Assembly: GCF_040645615.1 (NCBI RefSeq)
Contig: NZ_JBEYYO010000004.1
Location: 186,001-250,000 of the forward strand
Source of the DNA: Glycomyces sp040645615
GTDB lineage: Bacteria > Actinomycetota > Actinomycetes > Mycobacteriales > Micromonosporaceae
Direction of reading: 5' to 3'
DNA length: 64,000 nt
Program-made: the position numbers and the translations under genes
Part shown: positions 51,292-60,473 of the stretch, in pieces
How the letters are laid out: every line of letters begins with the position of its first letter
How positions within the stretch are numbered: position 1 is the stretch's first letter
Notes under the pieces: model-generated
Told to the model about the DNA's origin: nothing
Seen by the model: the letters and a program-made list of their open reading frames with translations, nothing else
Database searches by the model: none

Positions 51292-51322
51292 GCGGGGCCG
51301 CCGCCCACCTCAGTGGCCCCGC
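51292..51322 (+). terminator. Hairpin after permease
   Basis: GCGGGGCC (51292-51299) pairs with GGCCCCGC (51315-51322), loop 15 nt, about 70 nt after the stop at 51221. Confidence 0.5.
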
Positions 51323-51339
51323 TGAAGGAAACAAGTTCA

Positions 51340-52088
51340 GACGCGGCCCTGCTCGGCTGCGTGGATCAGGATCGCTTCGGACTCGATCCGCCAACGGCGT
51401 TTGCGGAGGTTGTCAACAGCGAACGCCGACGGCTCGCAGAGGAGAACGACATGCGGCGTAGAGCCCTGTTCTAGCTCGAGGTCGCGGCGATGCCGCTCCT
51501 TATCGCAGCGCCGCTCCTGATCGAAGGAAGCCGGTCCGCGCTCCGCGAAACGGAACTCGACCAGCTGGAAGTATTGGCAACGCACTACCGCAATTGGAAC
51601 GAACACACAGGAGGCGGACCTCACCTGCGCACTGTCCTCGCTCAGATTGACCAGCTCGCCGCGAAAGTGCAAACCCGACACGCCTGGGCGAAATCTTGCC
51701 TCGGAGAGCTCACTCAATTTCGCAGCGCCACCGACCGCGCCCCCGGAACGCGGATGCCAGCGGCGATGACGGCAGCTCCTTTGACGACGCAGAGTTCGTA
51801 GGAACCACCGATACCCGACTGCTCGAACTGGAGTAAGACGACCGACACCTCGCCAGCGAAGCGGCTCAGTCGATCGAAACTGCCATCGCCGCTCGGGACC
51901 TTCGCAAGCTCCGAGCGCTTTCACTCGACCTGCTTGGGCTCGCACAAGTCCGGATGTTGCGAGGCGAACTCGAAGAAGCCTGCCTCCAAGGATACCGAGC
52001 GGTGGACACCGCATCGAGAATCAGCTCCAAGCATGTCCGCACGAAACTGGAGAACCTGCGCTCGCCGCCGTCGGGCGGGCTGTCCTAG
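51340..52088 (+). pseudogene. Decayed XRE/TPR-type regulator
   Basis: In one frame the region reads CVDQDRFGLDPPTAFAEVVN and ERRRLAEENDMRRRALF, then an in-frame TAG at 51471-51473. It continues LIAAPLLIEGSRSALRETEL and DQLEVLATHYRNW. After a shift of phase it ends ALSLDLLGLAQVRMLRGELE and RAVDTASRISSKHVRTKLEN with a stop at 52086-52088. These match the linker and TPR part of actinomycete XRE regulators like that at 35682-36851. Loss of the HTH, the internal stop and the frameshift mark it as a pseudogene. Confidence 0.65.
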
Positions 52089-52118
52089 GCGACCTATGGG
52101 CCTGCTTCACGTTCCCCG

Positions 52119-53879
52119 TCACCCTGCGGCAGGCATTGCCTCGAGGCGTCCCCATCCGGGGCTGACCGGGTCGGGAACAAGACCCCACCCGTGGGGAAGG
52201 TCGTGCCCAAGGCCGAGCTGCAGCCGAACCCCGCACCTTCGCAACGCCTCAGCTAGGGTCGACTGGCTCCCATGGAACGCACCCTGAAACTGCGTGTCCT
52301 CGAAGCGCGTGTCATTGCTGAAGGCAGCCTCTCCAAAATCCGCATTGCTGGTGAAGGTTGCGCCTATGAAGTACCCGCCCTTGCGGAAGTTCACGCCCAT
52401 GAAGTGCGCATCGCCGCCGAAGGTCGCGTGACTGAAGCCCGCGTCGCCAGTGAAGGTCACACCCCTGAAGCCCGCGTCGCCGGTGAAGGTCACACCCCTG
52501 AAGCCCGCGTCGCCACCGAAGGCCGCGTCCGCAAAGATCGCGTCGCTGGTGAAGGTCACGACCGAGAAAAGCGCGTTGTCGCTGAAGATCGCGTCCGCGA
52601 AGGCCGCGTGGCCGGTGAAACTCGCACCCAGAAAGACCGCATCGCCGGTGAAGGCGGCGTCCCCGAAGTACGCGATGCCACTGAAGACCGCGTGCTCGAA
52701 GACCGCGACACCTCTGAAGGTCGTATGGCTGAAGACCGCCTCACCGGTGAAGGTCACGCTTGAGAAGTGCGCGTTTCTGGTGAAGGTGGCGTTGTCGAAG
52801 GCCGCGTTGCCGGTGAAGGCCGCGTCCGCGAAGAGCGCGTCGTGCATGAAGGTTGCGTGCCTGAATTGCGCGCTCGTGGTGAAGGTCGCGTTGTCGAATC
52901 GCGCGGTCCTGCTGAAGGTTGCATTGTCGAAGACCGCGACGCCGCTGACGGTCGCGTGCCTGAATCGCGCGATGTTGGTGAAGGCGGCGTTCTCGAAGGC
53001 CGCGTCGCCGGTGAAGGTGGCGCCGGTGAAATCGGCCTGGTTGAGGTGGCATTTGCGGAAGTCGACGGTGTCGAGGTTGGCGCCTCGCAAGTTCAGTCGT
53101 GTGTGCTCTTCCCAGTACATGCCTGGGCTGTCAGGGGTGAGGTGGCGTTGCAAGATCTCCTGGGCGGTCTGACGGACTTCTGCCTCGTCGTCGCTCTCCC
53201 CGAGCTCGGCGGGTGGGGGGCCGATGGGCTCGAACTGCCGTGCCGAAAGTGGTGTGGGCGGTGTCGTTGTCGGTGGGTTGTAGGCGCGGCGCAGGTAGGC
53301 GCAGACCTCATCGACCACGACCTGGCGGAGTTCAGGGTGGAGCTGTCCAATGCTTTCAAGGTTGTGAAGGCCGCCGATGCGCACGGCGGGGTGGCCTGAG
53401 CCGAGCTGCTCGACTGCGCGGACCCGGGAGTCGGTGATCCGCCGCTGCAGGGCGTCCTCCTCGATGTGGGCTTGGCGGCGTCGCTCTTCTTCTCGGCGTT
53501 GGCGCGCCTCATCCTCGAGATGTTCTTGCCGGCGCTGTTCATCGGCCTGGGCTTTGGCGGTGGCGCGTTCGTGATGGATCTGGCGGCGGATGGTCACGGC
53601 CAAGGCCACGAGTACGGCGAGGCCGCCGGTGATAGCGAAAGCGTTGCGCAGCGCTTGCGCCTTCATCCGCGCGATTGCGAGCTCCTGTGCGGCAACCTCC
53701 CGCTTGGTAAAGCCTGCGTTCTCGGTGAGGGGATCGGGAAGGAAATCGATGAAGGCGAAGTACAGAACGAGGACGAGCCAGATGATCCCGGCGAGGGCGA
53801 GTGCTGCGATCCAGATCCAGTCAGGGCGAGACTCCTCAGGAGGTGAGGAGTCGGCCGCCGGGGGTGAGGGCGAGGTCAT
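52119..53879 (-). CDS. Membrane pentapeptide-repeat protein
   Basis: This 586-aa protein starts at ATG 53879 (MTSPSPPA), since earlier codons give an unlikely basic leader. Two membrane helices (about 22-42 and 78-98) flank a short loop. A charged coiled coil (about 100-150) and a helical domain with HPAVRIGGLHNLESIGQL (about 155-240) follow. About 40 pentapeptide repeats A[DAT]F-type (FTGDAAFENAAFTNIARF and similar) span residues 275-540. The layout is common in actinobacteria: membrane-tethered repeat proteins of unknown role. Pentapeptide proteins can mimic DNA, but that role is not shown here. Confidence 0.85.
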   Translation of the reverse strand: MTSPSPPAADSSPPEESRPDWIWIAALALAGIIWLVLVLYFAFIDFLPDPLTENAGFTKREVAAQELAIARMKAQALRNAFAITGGLAVLVALAVTIRRQIHHERATAKAQADEQRRQEHLEDEARQRREEERRRQAHIEEDALQRRITDSRVRAVEQLGSGHPAVRIGGLHNLESIGQLHPELRQVVVDEVCAYLRRAYNPPTTTPPTPLSARQFEPIGPPPAELGESDDEAEVRQTAQEILQRHLTPDSPGMYWEEHTRLNLRGANLDTVDFRKCHLNQADFTGATFTGDAAFENAAFTNIARFRHATVSGVAVFDNATFSRTARFDNATFTTSAQFRHATFMHDALFADAAFTGNAAFDNATFTRNAHFSSVTFTGEAVFSHTTFRGVAVFEHAVFSGIAYFGDAAFTGDAVFLGASFTGHAAFADAIFSDNALFSVVTFTSDAIFADAAFGGDAGFRGVTFTGDAGFRGVTFTGDAGFSHATFGGDAHFMGVNFRKGGYFIGATFTSNADFGEAAFSNDTRFEDTQFQGAFHGSQSTLAEALRRCGVRLQLGLGHDLPHGWGLVPDPVSPGWGRLEAMPAAG

Positions 53880-54005
53880 CGATTGAGCGTACGGTCCGCG
53901 CCAGGCGTGCAGAACCCCCAGGCTGAACGGCAGCCGTCTGAAGACCCGGCTCGCCTGGCCCAGAATTGACAGACATCGCCCCCACCGCCCAAGGAACATC
54001 CTCAT

Positions 54006-54211
54006 GCCGCACCCATCGAAGACGACCGGAAGTGCGACGAGTGGCTACTGCGGAACTTGAAACCAGCTCATTTTGTGTCGGTCAGCCCAGTAGTACGTCG
54101 TCACCACCAACGACCATGAGGACCGAACGCTCGTCGATCACATCGCGTTGCACCTGGGAGGCATCAGCCGAAGATTCCACAAGTCGATCCTCATCATCCG
54201 GATTGCCGCAG
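54006..54211. other. Intergenic region, no supported gene
   Basis: About 200 bases between two minus-strand genes. It includes the upstream region of the pentapeptide-repeat gene. No hairpin or promoter of note. Confidence 0.4.
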
Positions 54212-55222
54212 TCATTGCGGTGATGGGTCCGTGCGACGGAGTGGCCCGTCGATGAGGTTGGACAGCGCTGTGGCTGCACGGTAGAGATGTGCTTCGAGGA
54301 TGCGCATGTCGGGTACTGGCGTGTCGATGTGGGTTGAGGTCGTCAGTGCGATGCGTTCGTCGGTGCGAGCGCCGTTGTGGACGAGGATTGCGAGGCAGGT
54401 ACAGCACTCGCGGTATTGACCGGCGGAGGCGTAGATGTGGGCCGGTTCACGAACGAGCACCGATTCCAGCTCCGTCATCGAGGTGATCGTCTTCGGCGTG
54501 TACTGCTCCATTCCATGGGTGCGCAGGTACCGCGTGCGCTGAACCTCGTCGAGCCAGGCCAGCGCGGCTTGGCCTCCGGCGGTGGCGTGAGCTGCTTTGG
54601 GACTGGTGTCGGCCAGGCGTGAGGAGCCGTCCGGGTCCTGGTGGACATGCGAGATGACGAGTCCCTCTTCCTGAGAGAGGGTGAAAAGGCCCGCGTCGCG
54701 GCCCGAGCTGGCGACGAAGGCGGCGAGCACGGCGTCGATCTCGCTGTCGCTTGCGGTGCATACGGGCAGCAGCATCCCGTCAGAGTCAAGCCGGAACCTA
54801 CCGCTGCCAGCAGCGGTCTCGGTGATGACGTTGAACTCGATGCCGATGCCGATCGCGGACTTCGCTGAGTAGAGGTTGATGTTGAGTTCGTCGGCGAGCT
54901 CGGTCGGTGTCAGGCCGTGCGGTGCCTTGCGGAGGTGGTCGAGTACGGTTTGGAATCCCCGGACCAGCGGTTCTCCTCCGGCGACGGTGGGTCCGGGGTT
55001 GTATTGCCGGAAGACGTCGCGGATGAGCCAGCCTCCTTCGGTGAGGACGTCGAGGTGGGTGCGGAGCGTCTGATCGGACATCACGTCGCCGCCCTCGGTG
55101 AGCAGGCGGCGTAGTTGTTTGGTCGTGCGGCCCGGATTCGCCAGCACGGTTTGCATGATGTGCAGGGTCCGCTCGGAGACGTGGACCTGTCGGCTTCGAT
55201 TCGGACTTTCGCGTGTATCCAT
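54212..55222 (-). CDS. IclR-like winged-helix regulator with two DNA-binding-like segments
   Basis: This 336-aa protein starts at ATG 55222. It has two wHTH-like segments: residues about 20-72 (TLHIMQTVLANPGRTTKQLR, LRTHLDVLTEGGWLIRD) and 88-135 (VLDHLRKAPHGLTPTELADE). The effector half is IclR-like: SRLADTSPKAAHATAGGQAA, ALAWLDEVQR, VREPAHIYASAGQYRECC and LAILVHNGA. It is divergent from the Tad operon (spacer 170 bp), so it is a candidate regulator of pilus expression. Confidence 0.75.
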   Translation of the reverse strand: MDTRESPNRSRQVHVSERTLHIMQTVLANPGRTTKQLRRLLTEGGDVMSDQTLRTHLDVLTEGGWLIRDVFRQYNPGPTVAGGEPLVRGFQTVLDHLRKAPHGLTPTELADELNINLYSAKSAIGIGIEFNVITETAAGSGRFRLDSDGMLLPVCTASDSEIDAVLAAFVASSGRDAGLFTLSQEEGLVISHVHQDPDGSSRLADTSPKAAHATAGGQAALAWLDEVQRTRYLRTHGMEQYTPKTITSMTELESVLVREPAHIYASAGQYRECCTCLAILVHNGARTDERIALTTSTHIDTPVPDMRILEAHLYRAATALSNLIDGPLRRTDPSPQ

Positions 55223-55392
55223 GCCCTGTACCCCCTGATCCAGGTGATGTCGGTGATTCGGCGTGTGGCTGCGGAATCGGATCGCGCGGAGGCCGAAAGT
55301 CTCGATTTTTCTAGTTCTGCTGGAAACGTCGCCTTGACGAAACCGGCTCTCGACCTGGTGATCACTGTCCGCTATCTGACACGATCATTTGC

Positions 55393-55980
55393 GTGATTAC
55401 TCATGTTACGCACCGCACTGTGATAGCGCCGATGTTCGCGACGCTCGTCCTGCTTGCTGCGGCAGCCTGTTCGGAATCGTCTCCTGACGACGCCGCCTCC
55501 TCGGCCGACGAGACCCCCTCGACGGCGACAGCACCTCTTCCGCCCGAAACGATCAACGACCCCGAAGCGGCGGCGATCGCCGCCTACACCCGCTACTGGG
55601 ACACCCTTATGTCCGCGTTCGCCGACCCCGATGGCGATCTGTCGGAGTATGAGGCGATCGCTGAGGGTCAGGCGCTGGAGCACGCGCAGGCCACTGAGGA
55701 GGGCTGGATCGCCGAGGGCGTCCATGGCGGCGGGGCGATCGTCCATCACGTCGAAGTCAAGGAATCGCTGCTCACCGACGAGGTGCAGCAGGTCGTCCTC
55801 GTCGACTGCGCCGACACCACCGGGACACAGGTTTTCGGTGCCGACGGTGAGCCTGTCGAAGGCGAAGTCTACGGATACCGCGAGATCCAGAGCCGCGTCG
55901 AGTTGCTTGACGGGTTCTGGATCGTCACGGTCATGGCAGTACAGGAGATCGGATCATGCACGCCCGACGACGATTCTTGA
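55393..55980 (+). CDS. Lipoprotein, first gene of Tad operon
   Basis: The frame is 195 aa from GTG 55393; GTG 55420 or ATG 55432 may be the true start. The lipobox LLAAAAC is followed by an acidic linker and a cystatin/NTF2-like domain (AAIAAYTRYWDTLMSAFADP, then VHHVEVKESLLTDEVQQVVL and a paired DCADTTG). Similar small lipoproteins occur with actinobacterial Tad and mobile-element operons. It overlaps the next gene by 25 nt. Confidence 0.65.
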   Translation: MITHVTHRTVIAPMFATLVLLAAAACSESSPDDAASSADETPSTATAPLPPETINDPEAAAIAAYTRYWDTLMSAFADPDGDLSEYEAIAEGQALEHAQATEEGWIAEGVHGGGAIVHHVEVKESLLTDEVQQVVLVDCADTTGTQVFGADGEPVEGEVYGYREIQSRVELLDGFWIVTVMAVQEIGSCTPDDDS

Positions 55981-56837
55981 CCTGGCTCGGTGCCATCGCC
56001 GTCGCGTCATGTGCTGGCGTAGCGGTCCTGCCGCGAGGTGTGCTCGCTGACCCGCTGGGCCCGGAGTGCTCCGATGCGACCGATTCGTGCGAGGTGGTCG
56101 CGGAGCACCCCGGCAGTCCGGATGGGTCGAGCGGGTCCGAAGGCAGCGGCGGCGATAGCGCGAGCGAAGGCGGCGGATCCGGTGGGGATGCTGGCGGGTT
56201 GAGCGATTGCACGTCGGCGGTCGTGGATACCGATGCCGATACTCACCCTTCGGCCGGTGCTCGACCCGCGGGTGATGACTATGTGCTCGTTGTCGAAACC
56301 TGCGCTTTGCCTTCGGGCGCGTCGGTTCAGTCGGCCGAATGGTTGGAGCTGGGTGCTGACGGGCAACTGCAGATCCGGGCCGAAGTGCTCGCACAACGGG
56401 CGATCGACCGTCTCCACTTGCCGCAGCCGGTCATGGACACCTCGCCGGAGTCGAAGCAGCTTGTGCACCTGCCGATCTGGCTCGCTGTCACCGAAGCCTC
56501 ATGGGAAGTCCAGTCCGCCACCGCGTCGGTGCCGGGGTTGACGGTGACAGCGACTGCGACGCCCGTGTTGGCGTCGTGGTCGATGGGCAACGGCGACAGC
56601 AGGAAATGCACCGGGCCGGGCACGGTGTGGACGCCGGCAGCAGGCGAAACGGACTCCTCCCCGGACTGCGGGTACCTCTACGAGCAAGTCACCGAGGCGG
56701 ATGCAGAGGTCACGGTAACCGTGACTTGGGAAATCCGCTGGTCGGGGGGCGGGGAGTCCGGTTCGGTACCGGATATGACGACCACAGCGCAGACAACGTG
56801 GCCGGTCATCGAATCGCAATCGCTGGTCCAGCGATAG
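55956..56837 (+). CDS. Secreted Tad-operon protein
   Basis: This 293-aa protein starts at ATG 55956. An N-terminal signal peptide with twin arginines (RRRFLTWLG) runs to about residue 30 (VLADP). A Gly/Ser-rich, acidic low-complexity region (about 50-80) is followed by a beta-rich domain (VLVVETCALPSGA; VQSATASVPGLTVTATATPV) and two further cysteine pairs. It lies in the Tad operon between the lipoprotein and the SAF-domain gene. Family not known; a cell-surface role is likely. Confidence 0.6.
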   Translation: MHARRRFLTWLGAIAVASCAGVAVLPRGVLADPLGPECSDATDSCEVVAEHPGSPDGSSGSEGSGGDSASEGGGSGGDAGGLSDCTSAVVDTDADTHPSAGARPAGDDYVLVVETCALPSGASVQSAEWLELGADGQLQIRAEVLAQRAIDRLHLPQPVMDTSPESKQLVHLPIWLAVTEASWEVQSATASVPGLTVTATATPVLASWSMGNGDSRKCTGPGTVWTPAAGETDSSPDCGYLYEQVTEADAEVTVTVTWEIRWSGGGESGSVPDMTTTAQTTWPVIESQSLVQR

Positions 56838-56864
56838 CAGAAACGAACGGGGGCAGAGAACGTC

Positions 56865-57530
56865 ATGGACGATGAGTCGGCAGATCAACAGCAACCCGCG
56901 CGGCAGCGACGAAGGCTTTCACGGCGCGCGCTCGTGCTCAGCGTGAGCATGCTGACTGCGCTCGCCAGCGCCACGCTCTTCGCCCTTCTGGCGTTTTCGA
57001 CCGAGGAAGAGCAGGTGCAAGTGCTGGTGGCGGCGGCCCCGCTGATGGCGGGGCAGGTCGTCGAAGGCGGGGATCTGGCCGAGGCCGAGATTGACGCCGG
57101 TGCGGCCGAGGCGCTTGGGGGGATGCGCGCTGATCAGGCAGGAGTGGTGGTCGGGCAGACGGTCGCGATCCCGTTGGCGGCCGGGGCCTTGATTACCGCC
57201 GATGTGGTGGGGCAGACGCGGATGCCGTCATTGGGAATGGTGGAGACGACGTTGCTGGCCGTCGATGGGCGGTGGCCGGAGACGCTGCAACCGGGCCAGT
57301 CGATCGCGGTAATGGCGACCGGAGCGGACGGCGTGATCTGGAAAGCCGGAGCAGTCGTCCAGCGTCTTACGGTGCCGGAGACGGGCGGGGCGCTCATCAC
57401 CGTGACGATGGCTGAAGCTGATGCCACTGGCCTGGTCGGTGTGGAGTCAACGTCGCTGCTCGTGGTGATCACGCCGCCGGCGGTCTCTGGCGAGGAGACC
57501 ACATCACCGGCCGAAGGCGGTGAGGACTGA
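56865..57530 (+). CDS. CpaB/RcpC-like SAF-domain pilus assembly protein
   Basis: This 221-aa protein starts at ATG 56865. A single N-terminal membrane helix (about residues 22-42) precedes a SAF domain (VLVAAAPLMAGQVVEGGDLA, VGQTVAIPLAAGALITA). It ends with a Thr/Glu-rich tail. CpaB-like proteins act as Tad pilus scaffold or pore-associated components. It overlaps the next gene by 1 nt. Confidence 0.82.
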   Translation: MDDESADQQQPARQRRRLSRRALVLSVSMLTALASATLFALLAFSTEEEQVQVLVAAAPLMAGQVVEGGDLAEAEIDAGAAEALGGMRADQAGVVVGQTVAIPLAAGALITADVVGQTRMPSLGMVETTLLAVDGRWPETLQPGQSIAVMATGADGVIWKAGAVVQRLTVPETGGALITVTMAEADATGLVGVESTSLLVVITPPAVSGEETTSPAEGGED

Positions 57531-58303
57531 TGGGCCTCATCGCAGTCGGATCGCTCAAGGGCAGGCCCGGTGTCACCACGGCTGCGCTGGCGCTGGCGGT
57601 GAGCTGGCCGACCGAGCCGTTGCCGATCGTGGTCGAGTGCGACCCCTCTGGAGGAGATATCGCTGCTCGCTGGCGGTTGCGTTCTCGCCCTGGGCTGACC
57701 GATGTTGCCGCTGCCGCCGCCGAGTTCGGTTCTGGAGACCCAGCAACGGTCGAGGAAGGCGTTCAAACAGTTACAGCCTGCGGCACCGAGCTGCGGGTGG
57801 TGTGCGCGGTGCCCGGTGGTGCCGGGGTTCGATCGGCACTGCCGCTGATCGCCGCGCCGGGCGCGAAGGTCTTGGATCGTCCGGGGATGTGGACGATCGC
57901 CGATTTGGGACGCCTGGACTGGGGTTCGGCAGCCTGGCCGATTGCCGCTGCGGCCGATGCCATGCTGCTGGTCGTTGAAGGCTCCCTGGCCGGGGTCGCG
58001 CACCTGCGTTCGCGCGCTGGTGATCTGCGCCAGGCCGAGGCCCTGGGTGCGCGCTTTACGGTCGCGGTCGCCCCGGGCGAATATGCGGCCGATGAAGTCG
58101 CTGATCTCCTGCTTGCCGCCGATGTCACCGTACGGGTCCTCGGAATCTTGGGGTCGGCGAAGCCGATCGGCCCCGATCCTTTGACGTGGCGGCGTCGCCA
58201 CGCGCTCAAGCCGTGGCGTGCCCTGGCCGAAGCGCTGTACGAGGTCGCCGAGACGCCGGAGCGGCTCGCGCTCACCGGCACCACGATGGAAGCGGAGCGG
58301 TGA
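57530..58303 (+). CDS. CpaE-like ParA/MinD family ATPase
   Basis: This 257-aa protein starts at ATG 57530. It resembles the ParA/MinD fold: VGSLKGRPGVTTAALALAVS at the N-terminus (deviant P-loop: the final GK is replaced by GVTT, but an early Lys remains), VVECDPSGGDIAARW, and AADAMLLVVEGSLAGVAHLR. CpaE-like proteins localise the Tad machinery; the altered P-loop is common in actinobacterial CpaE homologues. It overlaps the cpaF gene by 4 nt. Confidence 0.78.
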   Translation: MGLIAVGSLKGRPGVTTAALALAVSWPTEPLPIVVECDPSGGDIAARWRLRSRPGLTDVAAAAAEFGSGDPATVEEGVQTVTACGTELRVVCAVPGGAGVRSALPLIAAPGAKVLDRPGMWTIADLGRLDWGSAAWPIAAAADAMLLVVEGSLAGVAHLRSRAGDLRQAEALGARFTVAVAPGEYAADEVADLLLAADVTVRVLGILGSAKPIGPDPLTWRRRHALKPWRALAEALYEVAETPERLALTGTTMEAER

Positions 58304-59601
58304 AGGTCATGACCGGCACGATCGAAGGCGAGATACTCGACAGCGGCGAGAGCACCACGCTGGTCGCCGAACTGTTCGCACTGGCGAACATCCATCTGGC
58401 CCAGACCAAAGACCTGGATGAGGTGCGTCGGGCAGAGGCGATCGGTGCAGCGGTTGCGGCGGCGATGCGAGAGATGAACGAGGCCCGCATGCGCACTCGG
58501 GACAAACATCCGATCACCGGCACGGCGCAAGCGAGGCTGCGCAAGGAGGTGGAGGCACGGCTCGGACGCCTCGGTGCGCTGGCGACGCACCTGGCCGACG
58601 ACACGATCGAAGACCTCGTCGCCAACGGCTCTGACAACGTCTGGATTACCAGGGCCGGGACTCGGCCTGACCGGGCTGCGCCGATCGCGGCTTCCGACGA
58701 AGCGCTCATCGCCCTGGTGCGCTCGCTCGCCTCGGCGGCCGGACGCCGCTTCGACCACGCCTCGCCCGAGCTGAGCCTGGAGCTGCCCGACGGTTCCCGG
58801 TTGCACGCGATCATGGATGTAGCGGACCGGCCGGCGGTCTCGATCCGCCGACACCGCATCGCCAGCGCCGACCTCACCGATCTCGCCGCCAACGGCATGG
58901 TCAGCGCTGAGATCGCCGACTTCCTCAACGCGATCGTCCTGGCCCGGTGCAATGCGATCGTGGCCGGACCCTTCGCCTCAGGCAAGACCACTTTGTTGTC
59001 GGCTCTGGCCGGGCTCGTCCCCGTCTGGGAGCGGATTGTGACCATCGAGGACGCCCGTGAACTCGGACTGCACAAGGATGATCGGCACGGCAATGTCGTC
59101 TCCCTGCAGACGAGGGACGCGAACATCGAAGGGCAGGGCGCGGTCACGGCTGCCGACCTGTTTCGCGCCAGCTTGCGGATGACACCAGACCGGGTGATCG
59201 TCGGGGAAGTGCGCGGCGCGGAGGCGTCGGTGATGTTGGAGGCGATGTCCAACGGCAAAGACGGCTCCTTGAGCACCATTCACACCTCTTCCAGTGCTGG
59301 CGTGGTCGCCAAGCTCAAGTCCTATGCCCGTGCTGCGGGCGACGATCCTGAGACCACTGCCGAGCGGATCGCGATCGCCCTGGACTTCATCATCCAGCTC
59401 CGCCACACCCCCAAGCACGGCCGTTACGTCGCCTCGATCCGCGAGATCCGCGCCGCAGACGGAACCATGGTCGCCACAAACGAACTGTGGACGCCCGTGC
59501 CTGGGGGCGCGCAGCTTGGAGCGCCGATCAGCGACGAGCGCGCCGAGCGCCTCGTCGAAGCCGGGTGGATCCGCCCGCGTCCGGGAAGGCGGACGCTATG
59601 A
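58300..59601 (+). CDS. cpaF: CpaF/TadA-type secretion ATPase
   Basis: This 433-aa protein starts at GTG 58300 (GTGA overlap; ATG 58309 is an alternative). The N-terminal domain (about residues 70-150) is followed by the RecA-like core: Walker A GPFASGKTT near residue 224, the Asp box ITIEDARELGL, RASLRMTPDRVIVGEVRGAE (Walker B) and the His box GKDGSLSTIHTSSS. It powers pilus assembly. The neighbouring tadB and tadC complete the core machine. Confidence 0.95.
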   Translation: MKVMTGTIEGEILDSGESTTLVAELFALANIHLAQTKDLDEVRRAEAIGAAVAAAMREMNEARMRTRDKHPITGTAQARLRKEVEARLGRLGALATHLADDTIEDLVANGSDNVWITRAGTRPDRAAPIAASDEALIALVRSLASAAGRRFDHASPELSLELPDGSRLHAIMDVADRPAVSIRRHRIASADLTDLAANGMVSAEIADFLNAIVLARCNAIVAGPFASGKTTLLSALAGLVPVWERIVTIEDARELGLHKDDRHGNVVSLQTRDANIEGQGAVTAADLFRASLRMTPDRVIVGEVRGAEASVMLEAMSNGKDGSLSTIHTSSSAGVVAKLKSYARAAGDDPETTAERIAIALDFIIQLRHTPKHGRYVASIREIRAADGTMVATNELWTPVPGGAQLGAPISDERAERLVEAGWIRPRPGRRTL

Positions 59602-60473
59602 GCACGCCTATCGCCGTCGCACTGGGTGCGGTCTTCGGACTGGCGCTCGTCGGCCTCGTGTGGGCGGTCACTGGGCGCGTGCGCCCAGTCGATGCGGGCG
59701 CGACAGGCGTACCCGGAGCTGGGGCCGGAGCGAAGCCCCGCCACCGCCTTCCGGTCGCCCGTATGGCCGCGTCCGGGGCCGCCGTCGCCGCCGCGTGGGT
59801 CGCGACCGGATGGCCGGTCGCCGCCGCCGGGGCCGGGGCCCTGATCTGGTTCGGCCCCGTCTTGTTCGGCGGCGAGGCCGCCTACCGGGCCGAACTGGTC
59901 AAGATCGACGCGATCGCCTCCTGGGTGGAAGGCCTGCGCGACAACCTCGCTGCCGCAGCCGGTCTGGAGCAGACGATCACGTCTTCGGCCCGCTTCGCTC
60001 CGCCCGCGCTCGACGACGACATCACTCTCCTGGTCGCCGATCTTCACGCCGGGACGGGCCTGGAGTCTGCGCTCCGAGCGTTCGCCGCCCGGGTCGATGA
60101 CGAGACCTGCGACCTGACCGTGATGGCGCTGTGCGAAGCCGCACAGCGCGCTGGGAACCTCGCCGAAGTCCTCGACGACCTCGCCACCGCCGCACGCGAA
60201 GAGGCCGCGATGCGGATGCGCATCCACACCTCCCGAGCCCGCATCCGCACCTCCGTTCGCGTCATCACCGGTATCACGGTCGCCATGGCGGTCGGGCTCG
60301 TCGCCTTCGGCGGCGACTTCCTCGCCCCGTACGACACCCCCACGGGCCAAGTGGTGATGGCAGTCGCGTTCGGCTGCACCGGACTCGGTCTCGTCTGGCT
60401 CCACCAACTCGCTGCGGAGGAGCAAGCACAGTCCTTCCTCCGTCAAGACGTCGAGACGGAGGCCTCATCATGA
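59598..60473 (+). CDS. tadB: TadB-like pilus platform protein
   Basis: This 291-aa protein starts at ATG 59598 (4-nt overlap). Hydrophobic segments lie near residues 5-25, 52-90, 225-245 and 255-275. The T2SSF domain between them includes EGLRDNLAAAAGLEQTI, HAGTGLESALRAFA and CEAAQRAGNLAEVLDDLA. It forms the inner-membrane platform together with TadC. It overlaps the next gene by 4 nt. Confidence 0.9.
   Translation: MSTPIAVALGAVFGLALVGLVWAVTGRVRPVDAGATGVPGAGAGAKPRHRLPVARMAASGAAVAAAWVATGWPVAAAGAGALIWFGPVLFGGEAAYRAELVKIDAIASWVEGLRDNLAAAAGLEQTITSSARFAPPALDDDITLLVADLHAGTGLESALRAFAARVDDETCDLTVMALCEAAQRAGNLAEVLDDLATAAREEAAMRMRIHTSRARIRTSVRVITGITVAMAVGLVAFGGDFLAPYDTPTGQVVMAVAFGCTGLGLVWLHQLAAEEQAQSFLRQDVETEASS

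Noticed and set aside
52272..53399. Plus-strand frames rich in repetitive E-G-R-V-x-G-E-G blocks
   Set aside because: They are the antisense reading of the pentapeptide repeat array, so the repetition is inherited from the real minus-strand gene.
57134..58201. Long minus-strand frame opposite the CpaB-like and CpaE-like genes
   Set aside because: Shadow of two well-supported Tad genes; composition is Arg/Gly/Asp-rich as expected for antisense of GC-rich coding DNA.
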